Source: Pseudomonadota bacterium
GTDB lineage: Bacteria; Myxococcota_A; UBA796; GCA-2862545
Direction: 5' to 3'
Length of the DNA stretch: 64,000 nt
Assembly (NCBI GenBank): GCA_005776945.1
Contig: SXOB01000039.1
Coordinates: forward strand, 1-64,000
The notes under the pieces are model-generated. The model ran no database searches and was not told where the DNA came from. It saw only the letters and a program-made list of their open reading frames with translations. The translations under genes and the position numbers were made by a program. Shown piece by piece: positions 52,317 through 61,656 of this stretch (positions are counted from its first letter, which is position 1; each line of letters starts with the position of its first letter).

Positions 52317-52786
52317 TGGAGGCTCCGACGAATTTCGAGCACATAGAACATCACGACAGTGACGACGGCAAGGAGGACGAATCCACCGATTCCAACCGGG
52401 ATGCCACGCCAGGCGGCAAAGAGGATGGCGGCCCAAGCGGCCACTACGAAGGCCCATGCGCCGAATCGCGCGCCGTTGTCGGGCGGCGCTTGTTTCATCA
52501 GCGAGCGCGCCTGGGTGGGCGTCGCCGTGCGTCGGACGGGGCTGGGTGTAGCGCCGGCGCTCGCGACGGATTCGCAATGTTCACAGGCCTCGTCGAGCGA
52601 TGTGGATGTCCCGCTGCGCAAGAGCGTTTGGCCCTTGTGCACATTCCAGGCGTAGGCTTGGCCGCCTTGGACCTCACGAACGCGCAACGTGTACGGAATC
52701 CGCGAGTCGGCCGACGAACCGGTTCGTCGATGGTCCCGGCGCCAGACGCCTCTGGCCTCGGTCTTCCAATCCGGTCCGAAGCCCAC
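52313..52786 (-). CDS. Small membrane protein, two C-terminal TM helices
   Basis: 157 residues from GTG 52786. Polar, Arg-rich N-terminus including a short stretch RIPYTLRVREVQGGQAYAWN that reads as a beta hairpin and a CEHC pair near residue 70. Two hydrophobic helices follow (AWAFVVAAWAAILFAAW and GGFVLLAVVTVVMFYVLEI). No family was recognised. It is translationally coupled to the CotH lipoprotein. GTTAGC lies 20 nt before the start, overlapping the 3' end of the aldehyde dehydrogenase gene. Confidence 0.65.
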   Translation of the reverse strand: MGFGPDWKTEARGVWRRDHRRTGSSADSRIPYTLRVREVQGGQAYAWNVHKGQTLLRSGTSTSLDEACEHCESVASAGATPSPVRRTATPTQARSLMKQAPPDNGARFGAWAFVVAAWAAILFAAWRGIPVGIGGFVLLAVVTVVMFYVLEIRRSLQ

Positions 52787-52807
52787 GGCGCCTCCCTAGC
52801 GTACCCG

Positions 52808-54166
52808 CTAACTGCCGACGGGCTCGCTGATGACTCGGGTTTGGGCGAACTGGCGGTGGCCGTCTGCACCCGAGTGGAAGCCGTAGCCGCTCTCCCTTGC
52901 CCCCACCCACGGGGTGCCAGGTGCTCCCGCGACGCTTTGGTTGATCCCGACCATGCCCGCCGCGAGCCGCGAGGCGATGGCGCGGGCGCGTGTGGGTTCG
53001 CCAAAGATGACGGCGCCCAGACCGTAGCGTCCGGCATTGGCCTCGCGGATGGCCGCGTCTTCGTCGGGCACCGTGGAGACGGCGGCTACGGGTCCAAACG
53101 TCTCCTCGGTTGCGATGCGCATGTCATTCGTCACGTCGACGAGGACGGTGGGCGGGAAGAAGTTCCCGCCGAGGTCCGGACCCTGCCACGCGACTCTGGC
53201 GCCTTTGGCAAGGGCGTCGCTGACGAGCGAGGCGACGTGGGTGCGCTGGCGGGCGTGAACCATCGGCCCGACGCGCACGCCGTCGGTGCGGCCGTCGCCC
53301 TGGCTCCAACTGCCTGCGGCGGCGACGAGACGGTCGACGAAGGCGTCGCGCCTGCCTTCCGTGACGAGGATGCGCTCGGTGGCGACACAGACCTGGCCAG
53401 CGTTGCGGAAGGCGTTGCGTGCGGCAAATTGGGCGGCGGCGCCTAGATCCGCGTCATCGAGGACGAGCAAGGGGTCCTTGCCGCCGAGTTCGAGGACCAC
53501 ACGCTTGAACGTGCGGCTCGCCTCGCCAAGGATGGCGCGGCCAGCTTCGCGGCTGCCAGTGAAAGCGATGAGGTCGACATCGGCCGCCACGAGTGCGACG
53601 CCAGCGCGCTCGTCGCCGTGCACCACCAGCAGGACGTCGGGTGGCAGGTGACGGCGCCAAAGCGAGGCGAGGAGGTCGCCCGTCAGTGGGGTCTCTTCGG
53701 AGGGTTTGAAGACGACGGTATTGCCCGCAAGCAGCGCCGGAAGGAGCTGCTCGTGGGGCATGAGCAGGGGGAAGTTCCAGGGCGTGATGCAGGCCGCGAC
53801 GCCGAGCGGGTCGCGGACGATCGTGCTGTGGACCCGCGCTGTGCGGCGGACCTCAGGGGAGAGAGCGTCGACGACTTCGTCCACTTCGGCGTCGAAGCGG
53901 CTGAAGATGGTATCCGCTTCGGCCCTCGCGTCGGCCAGCGGCTTGCCCATCTCGGCCGTCGTCGATTGGGCGAGGGCCTCGGCGTGGACCTCAAGGTCGG
54001 CCGCGAGCGGACGGAGGAGGGCGGCGCGTTCACCCAGCGATCGCGCGGCCCATGCGGGCTGGGCCGCGCGCGCGCGTGCCACGGCGGCGCGGACGTCGTC
54101 GGGCGACGCTTCGGTGACGTGTCCGACGACGGCGCCGGTCGAAGGATCGATGGACGCCCGCTTCAA
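52808..54166 (-). CDS. NAD(P)-dependent aldehyde dehydrogenase (succinate-semialdehyde dehydrogenase-like)
   Basis: 452 residues. TTG start at 54166, one base after the upstream stop. Catalytic set: N131 (TPWNFP), E226 (ELGGKDP) and Cys260 (NAGQVCVATERI), plus the NAD-binding FTGSREAGR. Length and motif pattern (RDPLGVAACITPWNFP, GMVGINQSV) match the SSADH/GabD-like branch that oxidises succinate semialdehyde or related omega-aldehydes. Such an enzyme would take the product of the GABA-transaminase-like enzymes 18-25 kb upstream, but it is coupled here to an acyl-CoA synthetase. Confidence 0.87.
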   Translation of the reverse strand: MKRASIDPSTGAVVGHVTEASPDDVRAAVARARAAQPAWAARSLGERAALLRPLAADLEVHAEALAQSTTAEMGKPLADARAEADTIFSRFDAEVDEVVDALSPEVRRTARVHSTIVRDPLGVAACITPWNFPLLMPHEQLLPALLAGNTVVFKPSEETPLTGDLLASLWRRHLPPDVLLVVHGDERAGVALVAADVDLIAFTGSREAGRAILGEASRTFKRVVLELGGKDPLLVLDDADLGAAAQFAARNAFRNAGQVCVATERILVTEGRRDAFVDRLVAAAGSWSQGDGRTDGVRVGPMVHARQRTHVASLVSDALAKGARVAWQGPDLGGNFFPPTVLVDVTNDMRIATEETFGPVAAVSTVPDEDAAIREANAGRYGLGAVIFGEPTRARAIASRLAAGMVGINQSVAGAPGTPWVGARESGYGFHSGADGHRQFAQTRVISEPVGS

Positions 54167-54167
54167 T

Positions 54168-56009
54168 TCAGTCGGACTCCGGCTTCGCCTTGGCGTACAT
54201 GGCCTCGATGCGGTCGGCGTACTTGGTCGAGACGACCTTGCGCTTGACCTTGAGGCTGGCCGTCAGCTCGCCGCCCTCGACGGACATCGGCTTGGGCAAC
54301 ACGTCGAAGTACTTGATGGACTCGAAGCTCGCGAGGGTACCGTTGACCTCTTTGACGTGGGCTTGGAGCACCTCGCGGACCCGAGGGTGGGTCGGGTCGG
54401 CCGGAATGCCCTCGCGCTTCGCCCATTCAGCGAGGTTCTCGGCGTCGCAGGAGAACAGCGCGGTGACGAAGTGGCGACCGTCGCCGATGACGACGGCCTC
54501 CTGCAGGAAGGGCACCGCCTTGAGGCGGGCTTCGATCTTGGTCGGCGCGATGTACTTGCCGCCAGACGTCTTCAGGAGCTCCTTGATGCGGCCCGTGATG
54601 CGGACGAAGCCCTCGTCGTCGACGCTTCCTTCGTCGCCGGTGCGGAACCAACCGTCGGCGTCAAACGCGTCGGCCGTGGCGTCGGCCCGGTTGAGGTAGC
54701 CCGATGTGATGTTCGGCCCGCGGGCGCGGATTTCGCCTTCGACGATGCGGATGTCGACGCCGTGGATGGGCTGTCCGACGGTTCCGACGCGGATGGCGCC
54801 AGGACGGTTGGCGGTGAGTCCGGGGCACGTCTCGGTCAGGCCGTAGGCCTCGAGCAGGCAGAAACCCATGCTGAGGAAGAACTCATGGACGTCCGAGCGC
54901 AGGGGCGCAGAGCCCGAGAGCAGGACCGCGGCGCGGTCGAGGCCGAGGCGCGCGCGTAGCTTCGACAAAACGACCTTGTCGGCGACCTTGTGGCGCAGGC
55001 CGAGCCAGAACGGCAGGGGCTGGCCCCGCGTCACGTAGGGCAGCGTCTCTTTGCCGACGCCCATCGCCCAGTGGAAGATCTTCTGGCGCATCGGTGGGGC
55101 GCTCGCGACGCCAGTCTCGATTTTGCCCTTCATCTTCTCGTAGACGCGCGGCGCGGCGGGGAAGAAGCCCGGGCGCGACCCCGCGAGGTCGGCGGCCAAG
55201 GTCGGGACGGACGACAGGACCAAAGGGCTACCAAAGAAGGGCCCGGCGAACTCGATGAGGCGGCCGAAGCTGTGGGCCAGCGGCAGGAAGAGGAACAGGC
55301 CTGCGGCCTGGACCTGCGGGCCAAAGAGTCCGATTTTGTCGATGTTCTCGAGCATCGACAACATGTTGCCGTGGGTCTGGATGACGGCCTTGGGGGGGCC
55401 AGTCGTCCCCGACGTATAGGTGAAGGTCGCGATGTGGTCGCGGGCGATGAGGCTTTGGCGGCGCTTCATCTCGGCGGCCAGGTCGGCGAGGCGGGCGGTT
55501 CCGCGCGCTTCGGCGGCCTCGAGGCTCTCCCAATCGTCGGCTGCGGCGAGGCCCGCGGGGTCGACCACGATGACCTTGCCCGTGATGCGGAGCTGGTCGG
55601 CGCCGTAAGCGACGTCGAAGAACGAGAAGCCATTGCGCATCGCGCGCACCTTGGCGAGTTGGTCGGCGTTTTCGACGACGACGAGCTCGACGGCGGTGTC
55701 GACGTGCATGTACCCGACCTCTTCGGGCAGCAGGCTGGCGTACACGGGGACGGTCTGCAGGCCGACGGACATGGCGGCCACGTCGAGGAGGACCCAGTCC
55801 ATCGACGTGTTGCCGATGATGCTCACGCGGGCGCCGTCGGTCAGGTTGGCGGCCGTGAGGAGGCCGGCGGCGATGCGGTCGATGCGCGGCAGCGCGTCGC
55901 TCCAGGGGATGTCGATCCAGGCGTCGCCTCGGCGCAGCCGGAAGGCCGTGGCGTGCACGTCTTGCTTCGCGCGGGCGAGAATCATGGAGGCGATGGTGGG
56001 GTGCTGCAT
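54168..56009 (-). CDS. Long-chain acyl-CoA synthetase (AMP-binding)
   Basis: 613 residues. AMP-binding motif YTSGTTGPPKAV, the long-chain-type gate region LPLAHSFGRLIEF, A5 motif EAYGLTETCPG, A7 GYLNRADATADAFDADGWFRTGDEG, A8 ITGRIKELLKTSGGKYIAP and a C-terminal KVKRK with the catalytic-type Lys. This is the pattern of FadD15/eukaryotic-like long-chain acyl-CoA ligases. It activates fatty acids for beta-oxidation or lipid synthesis. ATG at 56009. A CATAGA hexamer lies 19 nt upstream. Divergent from ppx. Confidence 0.92.
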   Translation of the reverse strand: MQHPTIASMILARAKQDVHATAFRLRRGDAWIDIPWSDALPRIDRIAAGLLTAANLTDGARVSIIGNTSMDWVLLDVAAMSVGLQTVPVYASLLPEEVGYMHVDTAVELVVVENADQLAKVRAMRNGFSFFDVAYGADQLRITGKVIVVDPAGLAAADDWESLEAAEARGTARLADLAAEMKRRQSLIARDHIATFTYTSGTTGPPKAVIQTHGNMLSMLENIDKIGLFGPQVQAAGLFLFLPLAHSFGRLIEFAGPFFGSPLVLSSVPTLAADLAGSRPGFFPAAPRVYEKMKGKIETGVASAPPMRQKIFHWAMGVGKETLPYVTRGQPLPFWLGLRHKVADKVVLSKLRARLGLDRAAVLLSGSAPLRSDVHEFFLSMGFCLLEAYGLTETCPGLTANRPGAIRVGTVGQPIHGVDIRIVEGEIRARGPNITSGYLNRADATADAFDADGWFRTGDEGSVDDEGFVRITGRIKELLKTSGGKYIAPTKIEARLKAVPFLQEAVVIGDGRHFVTALFSCDAENLAEWAKREGIPADPTHPRVREVLQAHVKEVNGTLASFESIKYFDVLPKPMSVEGGELTASLKVKRKVVSTKYADRIEAMYAKAKPESD

Positions 56010-56078
56010 GAGGACTCCGAGCGCGCGGTCTATGCCGGCGGCGGCGGCGCGCGCACGCGGTGCGATAGCTGCGCCGGA

Positions 56079-57218
56079 ATGTCGGAATCCGTCGGCATCG
56101 TGGACCTCGGCTCAGGAAGCGTCACGCTCGGCGTTTACCGGCGCGTAGACGACGGATTGGTGCGCGTCGGAGAGTCGTCGGAACCCCTGCGACTTCAGCG
56201 CGCGCTTTCGGCGGGGCGCTTTTCGGCCGCGACGATGGCCACCATCGTCTCGACGGTCGAGCGATTTCGGAGCGTCGCAGCAACGATGGGATGCCAAGCG
56301 CTGGACGTCGTCGCGACCAGCGCGGTCCGGGAGGCGGGCAATCGGACGGAGCTGGCGGCCGCGCTCGCCCGCAAGGGCTTCGCCCTCACCATCCTGGATG
56401 GTGAGCAGGAGGCGTCGGCCGCGGTACTCGGCGTCGTGTCGACCCTGCCGGTCGTCGACGGGACCGTCGTCGATCAAGGCGGCGGCAGTTTGCAGATCGC
56501 GCGTGTGACGGGCCGGAAGATGCGCAAGGCCGTCACCCTGCCCTTGGGCGCGGTGCGGCTGGCCGACCAGCATTTGCCCGGCGACGGCGTGCCGAGCCAT
56601 CGGGCGGTCACGGGTTTGCGACGGGCGGTGGAGTCGGCGATCGCGCCCCATCGCGAAGCGTCGGGCGGCACGGTCGTCGGGGTTGGCGGCAGCGTGCGAG
56701 CCCTCGCCAAGATCGACCGGAAGGTGCGCGGCTGGCCTTTGGCAGGCAGCCATGGCTACGCGCTTTCGCGCGATGCGCTCTTTGCACTGGCCGAGTGGAC
56801 CACGCGCGTCGACCGCGCTGCGCGCGAGGCGATCCCGGGGTTGTCGTCGCATCGCGCAGAAGCCATTGGCGCCGCTGCCGTCACGTGGGCCACATTGGTC
56901 GAACGATGGGGGACGGAAGACGTCCTCGTGTCGAGCTCCGGCCTTCGTGAGGGGCGGGCGTTTCGAGCATTGTGGCCGGCGACCGTCGCGTTCGATGTTC
57001 GCCGGGCGGGCCTCGTCGCTCGGTTCGGTCGGGTCGTTGAGCGCGACGACGTGCTCGCTTCGGCCCTCGCGACGGCGGCGGCCGCGGGGGTGGATGCCGC
57101 CGGTGCCTCCGCCCTGCGGGTCAGCGGCTTCACCCAGGTGGAGTGGATGCGCGTGGTGGACGCGCTGCGTCGTTCGCCGTGGGAGTCCGCGCTTCGCGAG
57201 GCCGCGGGGCTGGGCTGA
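56079..57218 (+). CDS. ppx: Exopolyphosphatase (Ppx/GppA family)
   Basis: 379 residues from ATG 56079; the long open frame upstream is antisense to the acyl-CoA synthetase gene. Actin-like ATPase fold with phosphate-1 motif GIVDLGSGSVTLGVY, EQEASAAVLGV, phosphate-2 DQGGGSLQIA and adenosine-like GVGGSVRALAKI. It degrades polyphosphate or pppGpp. Shorter than E. coli Ppx (513), lacking the C-terminal HD-like domain. It faces ppk1 tail to tail, with only 3 nt between the two stops, so synthesis and breakdown of polyphosphate are encoded convergently. Confidence 0.88.
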   Translation: MSESVGIVDLGSGSVTLGVYRRVDDGLVRVGESSEPLRLQRALSAGRFSAATMATIVSTVERFRSVAATMGCQALDVVATSAVREAGNRTELAAALARKGFALTILDGEQEASAAVLGVVSTLPVVDGTVVDQGGGSLQIARVTGRKMRKAVTLPLGAVRLADQHLPGDGVPSHRAVTGLRRAVESAIAPHREASGGTVVGVGGSVRALAKIDRKVRGWPLAGSHGYALSRDALFALAEWTTRVDRAAREAIPGLSSHRAEAIGAAAVTWATLVERWGTEDVLVSSSGLREGRAFRALWPATVAFDVRRAGLVARFGRVVERDDVLASALATAAAAGVDAAGASALRVSGFTQVEWMRVVDALRRSPWESALREAAGLG

Positions 57219-57221
57219 CCG

Positions 57222-59279
57222 TCAACCGCCTGTGGACGCCAGGACCGTTTGGGCGCGGACCGCCTTGCCAGCGCGGCGAACGTCGTCGCCGGCCGCGTCG
57301 ATTTCGCGTCCCTTCACGGTATCGGCCCATTGCAGTTCAAAGGCCGCCGTGATGCGGGCCGACAGCGCGAGGTCGCGGATCGGCCAGGCGGCTTCTACGC
57401 GAGACTCGAGGTTGCGGCGCATCCAGTCGGCGGACGTCAGCCACCAGCGGTCGGGGTCTTGGCCGAAGCGCGCGCAGCGTGCGTGTTCCAGGAAGCGGTC
57501 GACGAGGCGAACGACCCGGATGTTCTCGCTGAACTCGGGTTGTTGGGGGCGAAGGCAGCTGGGTCCGCGGATGATGAGCCGGACGGGCACGCCGGCCCGG
57601 GATGCCGCGTAGAGGGCGGCGACGACGTCGGGGTGGGACAAGGCGTTGAGCTTCGCGTCGATGCCGGACGGGCGTCCGGCGCGGGCCGCGGCGGCCTCTC
57701 TGGCGATGGCGTCGAGCAGCCAGCGCCGAAGGTCGGTCGGGGCAAGCACGAGGTGCGTCAGCGGCGGGGGTCGGACGTAGCCAGTCAGGAGGTTGAACGT
57801 GTGGTTCAGGTCCTCGCCGAAGGCGGGATCCGCCGTCAGGAGGCCGTAGTCGGTGTAGGTGCGCGCCGTGGCGTGGTTGTAGTTGCCCGTCCCGAGATGG
57901 ACGTAGCGGCGGAGACCGTCGGCCTCGCGGCGCACGACGAGGCAGGCCTTGAGGTGGGTCTTGAGGCCCACGATGCCGTAGACGACGTGGGCGCCGGCGT
58001 CCTCCAGCTTGCGGGCCCAAGCGATGTTCGCTTCTTCGGAGAAACGTGCGCGCAGCTCGACGAGGACGGCGACCTCCTTGCCGTGTTGGGCCGCTCGGAC
58101 GAGGGCCTGGGCGATGTGCGACGACGCGCTCACCCGGTAGAGCGTCATCTTGATCGCGATGACGGCGGGGTCGTCGGCGGCGCCGGCGACGAAGCGCGTG
58201 ACGGCCTCGAACTCGTCGTACGGGTGGTGAAGGAGCACGTCGCCGCGGCGGATGGTCGCGAAGGGGTCGTCGCTCGCGCCGAGGCCGGGGACGGGCCTGG
58301 AGACGTGGGGCGGGTCCCTCAGGACGGGCAGGTCGATCGTGCTGCTCAGCTCGAAGAGATCGGCGAGACCGATGGGTGATGGCATCGGGTACACGTCGGC
58401 TTCGTCGAGCTCCAACTCCGACTTCAGAAGCGTGAGGAGCGTTGGCGGCAGGTCGCGTTCGACCTGGAGGCGCACGGCGGCCCCGAGGCGCCGGCGTCGG
58501 ACGGCGGCCTCGACGTGCTCCATGAGGTCCAAGGCGCGCCCTTCTTCGGCGTCGAACTCCGCGTCGCGGGTGACGCGCAGGGCCGTCGCCGACCGAACTT
58601 CGTAGCCGCTGAAGACGGCGTCGAGATGGGCGCGGACGACGTCTTCAAGCAGAACATAGCGGTGGCCTTCGCCCGGCACGCGAAGGAAGCGGGGGAGTCG
58701 GCCGGCGGGGAGGTGTAGGACGACCTGGCGCGCGTGGGGCAGCTCGTGGGGGTGGGTCGGGTCCAGCTCCACGATGACGGCCACGGTGCGGTTGGCCAGG
58801 TAGGGGAAGGGGTGGCCGGGATCGATGGCGAGCGGGGTGAGCACGGGGTGGACGTGCTGCTCGAACCAGCGGGAGACGAAGGCCTTGCCCGCGCGGTCGA
58901 GGCGGGCCGGCGTGAGGATGCGGACGCCGTGGGTGCGCAGCTCGGGCAGGAGTTGGCGCTCGAACAGGCGGTGCTGGCGGCGGACGAGCGGGTGGGTGCG
59001 GCGAGAGATGGCATCGAGCACCTCGCGCGGGGTGCGGCCGTCGGGCCCCCGGGTGTCGATGCCGGCTTCGACTTGGCGCCACAGCGCGGCGACCCGAACC
59101 ATGAAGAACTCGTCGAGGTTCGCCGAGAAGATGGCGAGGAATTTCAGGCGTTCCAACAGCGGAACGTGGACGTCCTCTGCCTCTTCGAGGACGCGTTCCT
59201 GGAAGTCGAGCCACGCCAACTCTCGGTGGAGAAACGGAAATGGGGTGGGGGGTGGGGCCGGAGGCTTCTTGGGAGTCAT
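57222..59279 (-). CDS. ppk1: Polyphosphate kinase 1
   Basis: 685-residue PPK1: polymerises the gamma phosphate of ATP into polyphosphate. N-domain begins FLHRELAWLDFQERVLEEA and LDEFFMVRV. The catalytic phosphohistidine is H461 in YVHLGTGNYN. Other blocks seen are HHPYDEFEAV, KMTLYRVS, LRARFSEEANIAWARKLEDAG, and the second catalytic block SADWMRRNLESRVE. ATG at 59279 overlaps the stop of the dehydrogenase gene (ATGA). A Pro-rich N-terminus (TPKKPPAPPPTPFP) is unusual. Last gene of the operon. Confidence 0.96.
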   Translation of the reverse strand: MTPKKPPAPPPTPFPFLHRELAWLDFQERVLEEAEDVHVPLLERLKFLAIFSANLDEFFMVRVAALWRQVEAGIDTRGPDGRTPREVLDAISRRTHPLVRRQHRLFERQLLPELRTHGVRILTPARLDRAGKAFVSRWFEQHVHPVLTPLAIDPGHPFPYLANRTVAVIVELDPTHPHELPHARQVVLHLPAGRLPRFLRVPGEGHRYVLLEDVVRAHLDAVFSGYEVRSATALRVTRDAEFDAEEGRALDLMEHVEAAVRRRRLGAAVRLQVERDLPPTLLTLLKSELELDEADVYPMPSPIGLADLFELSSTIDLPVLRDPPHVSRPVPGLGASDDPFATIRRGDVLLHHPYDEFEAVTRFVAGAADDPAVIAIKMTLYRVSASSHIAQALVRAAQHGKEVAVLVELRARFSEEANIAWARKLEDAGAHVVYGIVGLKTHLKACLVVRREADGLRRYVHLGTGNYNHATARTYTDYGLLTADPAFGEDLNHTFNLLTGYVRPPPLTHLVLAPTDLRRWLLDAIAREAAAARAGRPSGIDAKLNALSHPDVVAALYAASRAGVPVRLIIRGPSCLRPQQPEFSENIRVVRLVDRFLEHARCARFGQDPDRWWLTSADWMRRNLESRVEAAWPIRDLALSARITAAFELQWADTVKGREIDAAGDDVRRAGKAVRAQTVLASTGG

Positions 59280-60226
59280 GGGGAGATCCAGCGGGCCACG
59301 AGGCGGCGTGCGAGGTGTCGCTCGGTCCGCGCCATGGACTCGGCGGTGGCGCCGCCGATGTGGGGCGTGATGAGGAATCTGGGGTCGATGGCGGCCCGAC
59401 GAACGAGGGGATGGTCGCCCATCCCGGCGGACTGCTCGCGGCACAAGACGTCGGTCGCGTAGCCCGCAAGCGTACCGGCCAGCACGGCGCGTTCGACGGC
59501 ACCTTCGTCGACGACCTCACCGCGGGCCGTGTTGACGAGCCAGGCGCCCGGCCGCGCATGCTGGAGGGCGACCTCGTCGATGAGCCCGGTCGTGGACGGC
59601 GTCAGCGCGACGTGAAGCGAGACGATGTCGGCGGTGGCGAACAGCGCATGCAAGCCGAGGTTGGGCACCGGAGCGTCGGCGACGTGGGGGTCGCACATGA
59701 CGACGCGAGCACCGAACGCGGCGGCCAACTCGCCGACCATTCGACCCAGTCGTCCCCAGCCGACGATGCCGACGGTGCGGCTCGACAGCTCACCGCCGCG
59801 AAACGCATCGCGGTCCCAGCGACCGTCGTTGACGGACCGAGTGGCGCCAGGCAGGTGGCGCAACGCGGCGAGCATGAGCAGCACGGTGTGTTCGGCGGTC
59901 GCCCGGATGCTGCGGAGGAACTCGGTTTCGCCGCGAAGGCTGCAGACGGCGATGTCGCGGGCGGCGAGGGCGACCTCGTCGAGATGGGTGTGGCCGGTGG
60001 TCGGTGTCGCCACGACGGTCAGGCGTGGCGCCGCTGCGATGAGGTCTCCGTCGATGTGGTGACGGAGGCGCACCCAGAGCGCGTCGGCGTCGACAACACT
60101 CGACTTGAGCGTCGAACGGTCGGCGTCGAGCCAGCTCACGCGGAAGGAGGTTTCGAGGGTGGCGGCGGCTTCGGCGTCGAAACCGCCGGACTCGGCCACC
60201 ACGAGGTGCGGTCGGCGGTCCGTCAC
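59276..60226 (-). CDS. D-isomer-specific 2-hydroxyacid dehydrogenase
   Basis: 316 residues. Rossmann motif TVGIVGWGRLGRMVG (GxGxxG), catalytic Arg/Glu blocks in WLVNTARGEVVDEGA, and a terminal ITPHIGGATAESM with His. NAD-dependent reduction or oxidation of a 2-oxo/2-hydroxy acid; the SerA/PdxB branch is likely but substrate cannot be fixed. GTG at 60226 overlaps the cytidylyltransferase stop. The pairing with a CMP-sugar-type transferase suggests an acidic substrate. Confidence 0.86.
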   Translation of the reverse strand: MTDRRPHLVVAESGGFDAEAAATLETSFRVSWLDADRSTLKSSVVDADALWVRLRHHIDGDLIAAAPRLTVVATPTTGHTHLDEVALAARDIAVCSLRGETEFLRSIRATAEHTVLLMLAALRHLPGATRSVNDGRWDRDAFRGGELSSRTVGIVGWGRLGRMVGELAAAFGARVVMCDPHVADAPVPNLGLHALFATADIVSLHVALTPSTTGLIDEVALQHARPGAWLVNTARGEVVDEGAVERAVLAGTLAGYATDVLCREQSAGMGDHPLVRRAAIDPRFLITPHIGGATAESMARTERHLARRLVARWISP

Positions 60227-60912
60227 GGGCAGCGGCCGGCGCGGCGAAGAAGCGCTTCGGCGTACCAGAGGTCGAAGGGCTCGTCGATGTTGCAGGCCCG
60301 CTCGCGTGGCACGATCCAGGCGCGGCAATCGTCGCCGGCGATCCGGCCGGACCGAAGGACGAGCGTGCGCGTCACGTAGACGCTGCCGTCGCGCAGGTGC
60401 AACGTGGGCAGGTCCTGGCGGCGCTGGCCCTCGAAGGCCTCGGCAAAGGGGGGATTGTGGACGCGGCCTTCGGCGTCGAGCGTTTTCATGCGGGCGGGAT
60501 GGCGTTCGCCGACGTCGGTGTAGCCGATGACGCTGTCGGCACCCGTTTGGCGGAGGAGCGCGATGGCCCCGTCGATGTCGGCCGTCGTGCGGAGCGGGTT
60601 CGTCGGCTGCAAGATGAAGACGGCGTCCCAATCGCCGCCGAGGCGGTCGAGGACGTCGAGCAGCACGGGCAAGGTGGGGGTGTCGTCTTGGGCGAGGTGG
60701 GCCGGCCGGAGGAAGGGCACGTCCAGGCCGCAGTCACGGCCGACGGCGGCGATGGCGGGGTCGTCGGTCGAAAGGACGACGGACGCGAGCGTGGAGGCCT
60801 TGGCAGCCTCGGCCGTCCAGGCGAGCAAGGGCCGCCCGCCGAGCGGGGCGATGTTCTTGCCTGGGATGCCTTTGCTCCCCCCGCGGGCGGTGACAATCCC
60901 GAGAACGCGCAT
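60223..60912 (-). CDS. CMP-sialic-acid/KDO-type cytidylyltransferase
   Basis: 229 residues, NeuA-like: GIVTARGGSKGIPGKNIAPLGG (P-loop-like CTP site, residues 6-26), DDPAIAA, FILQPTNPLRTTADIDGAI and GSVYVTRT. These transfer CMP onto the anomeric hydroxyl of 2-oxo sugar acids such as sialic, legionaminic or pseudaminic acid. No sialic-acid synthase is in the window, so the sugar could be made elsewhere or the enzyme may activate another acid. ATG at 60912, one base after TerC's stop. Confidence 0.85.
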   Translation of the reverse strand: MRVLGIVTARGGSKGIPGKNIAPLGGRPLLAWTAEAAKASTLASVVLSTDDPAIAAVGRDCGLDVPFLRPAHLAQDDTPTLPVLLDVLDRLGGDWDAVFILQPTNPLRTTADIDGAIALLRQTGADSVIGYTDVGERHPARMKTLDAEGRVHNPPFAEAFEGQRRQDLPTLHLRDGSVYVTRTLVLRSGRIAGDDCRAWIVPRERACNIDEPFDLWYAEALLRRAGRCP

Positions 60913-60913
60913 G

Positions 60914-61639
60914 TCAGGCCTTGGCCTGCTTTTCCAGTCGTCGTTCGCGTCGAAGGTTGAGGAACTGGACGACGAGGGAGAACGCGATGGCCGAGTAGAT
61001 GTAGCCCTTGCTGACGTGCTGGCCGGTGGCTTCCATGGTCAACATGGCGCCGATGAGGACGAGGAAGGCGAGCGCAAGCAGTCGGACCGAAGGGTTGTCT
61101 TGCACGAAGTCGCCGATGGGGCCGGCGAAGAACATCATCACGACGCCGCTGATGAGAATCGCCGCGACCATCACGGGCAGGTGCTCCGCCATGCCGACGG
61201 CAGTAATGACGGAGTCGAGCGAAAACACGAGGTCGAGGACCAGGATCTGGAGCAGGATGGAGCCCATCTGGCTGGCGCCCCCCACGTCGGCGGTTGTGTG
61301 GGATTCCGCAGGTCGTTCGACGGCCTCGAAGATCTCCGTCGTCGCCTTGTAGAGCAGGAACACGCCGCCGAGGCCAAGCACGATGTCGCGTCCGCTCCAG
61401 GGCCTCCAGAAATCAAAGAGCGGCTCCGTGAGGGTCGTGAGCTGCTGGATGAAGGCCAACAGGACGACGCGGGACAACATCGCAGCCGCCAAACCCAGGC
61501 GTCGCGCCAACGTCCTTCGCGCCGCGTCGACCCGGGCGGTGAGGATCGTGATGAATACGATGTTGTCGATGCCGAGAATCAGCTCCATCAACGTCAGCGT
61601 TGCGAAGGAGATCCAGACCTCGGGATCGGTGAGCGACAT
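60914..61639 (-). CDS. TerC-family integral membrane protein
   Basis: 241 residues, seven predicted TM helices. Two conserved acidic motifs: ELILGIDNIVFI (residues about 19-30) and LDLVFSLDSVITAVG, the metal-coordinating signature of TerC/Alx proteins that export manganese and metallate exoenzymes. The C-terminus is basic (LRRERRLEKQAKA). It sits between a START-like exported protein and the cytidylyltransferase. Function by family only. Confidence 0.88.
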   Translation of the reverse strand: MSLTDPEVWISFATLTLMELILGIDNIVFITILTARVDAARRTLARRLGLAAAMLSRVVLLAFIQQLTTLTEPLFDFWRPWSGRDIVLGLGGVFLLYKATTEIFEAVERPAESHTTADVGGASQMGSILLQILVLDLVFSLDSVITAVGMAEHLPVMVAAILISGVVMMFFAGPIGDFVQDNPSVRLLALAFLVLIGAMLTMEATGQHVSKGYIYSAIAFSLVVQFLNLRRERRLEKQAKA

Positions 61640-61656
61640 GAGTCCTCGTGGGCCCG

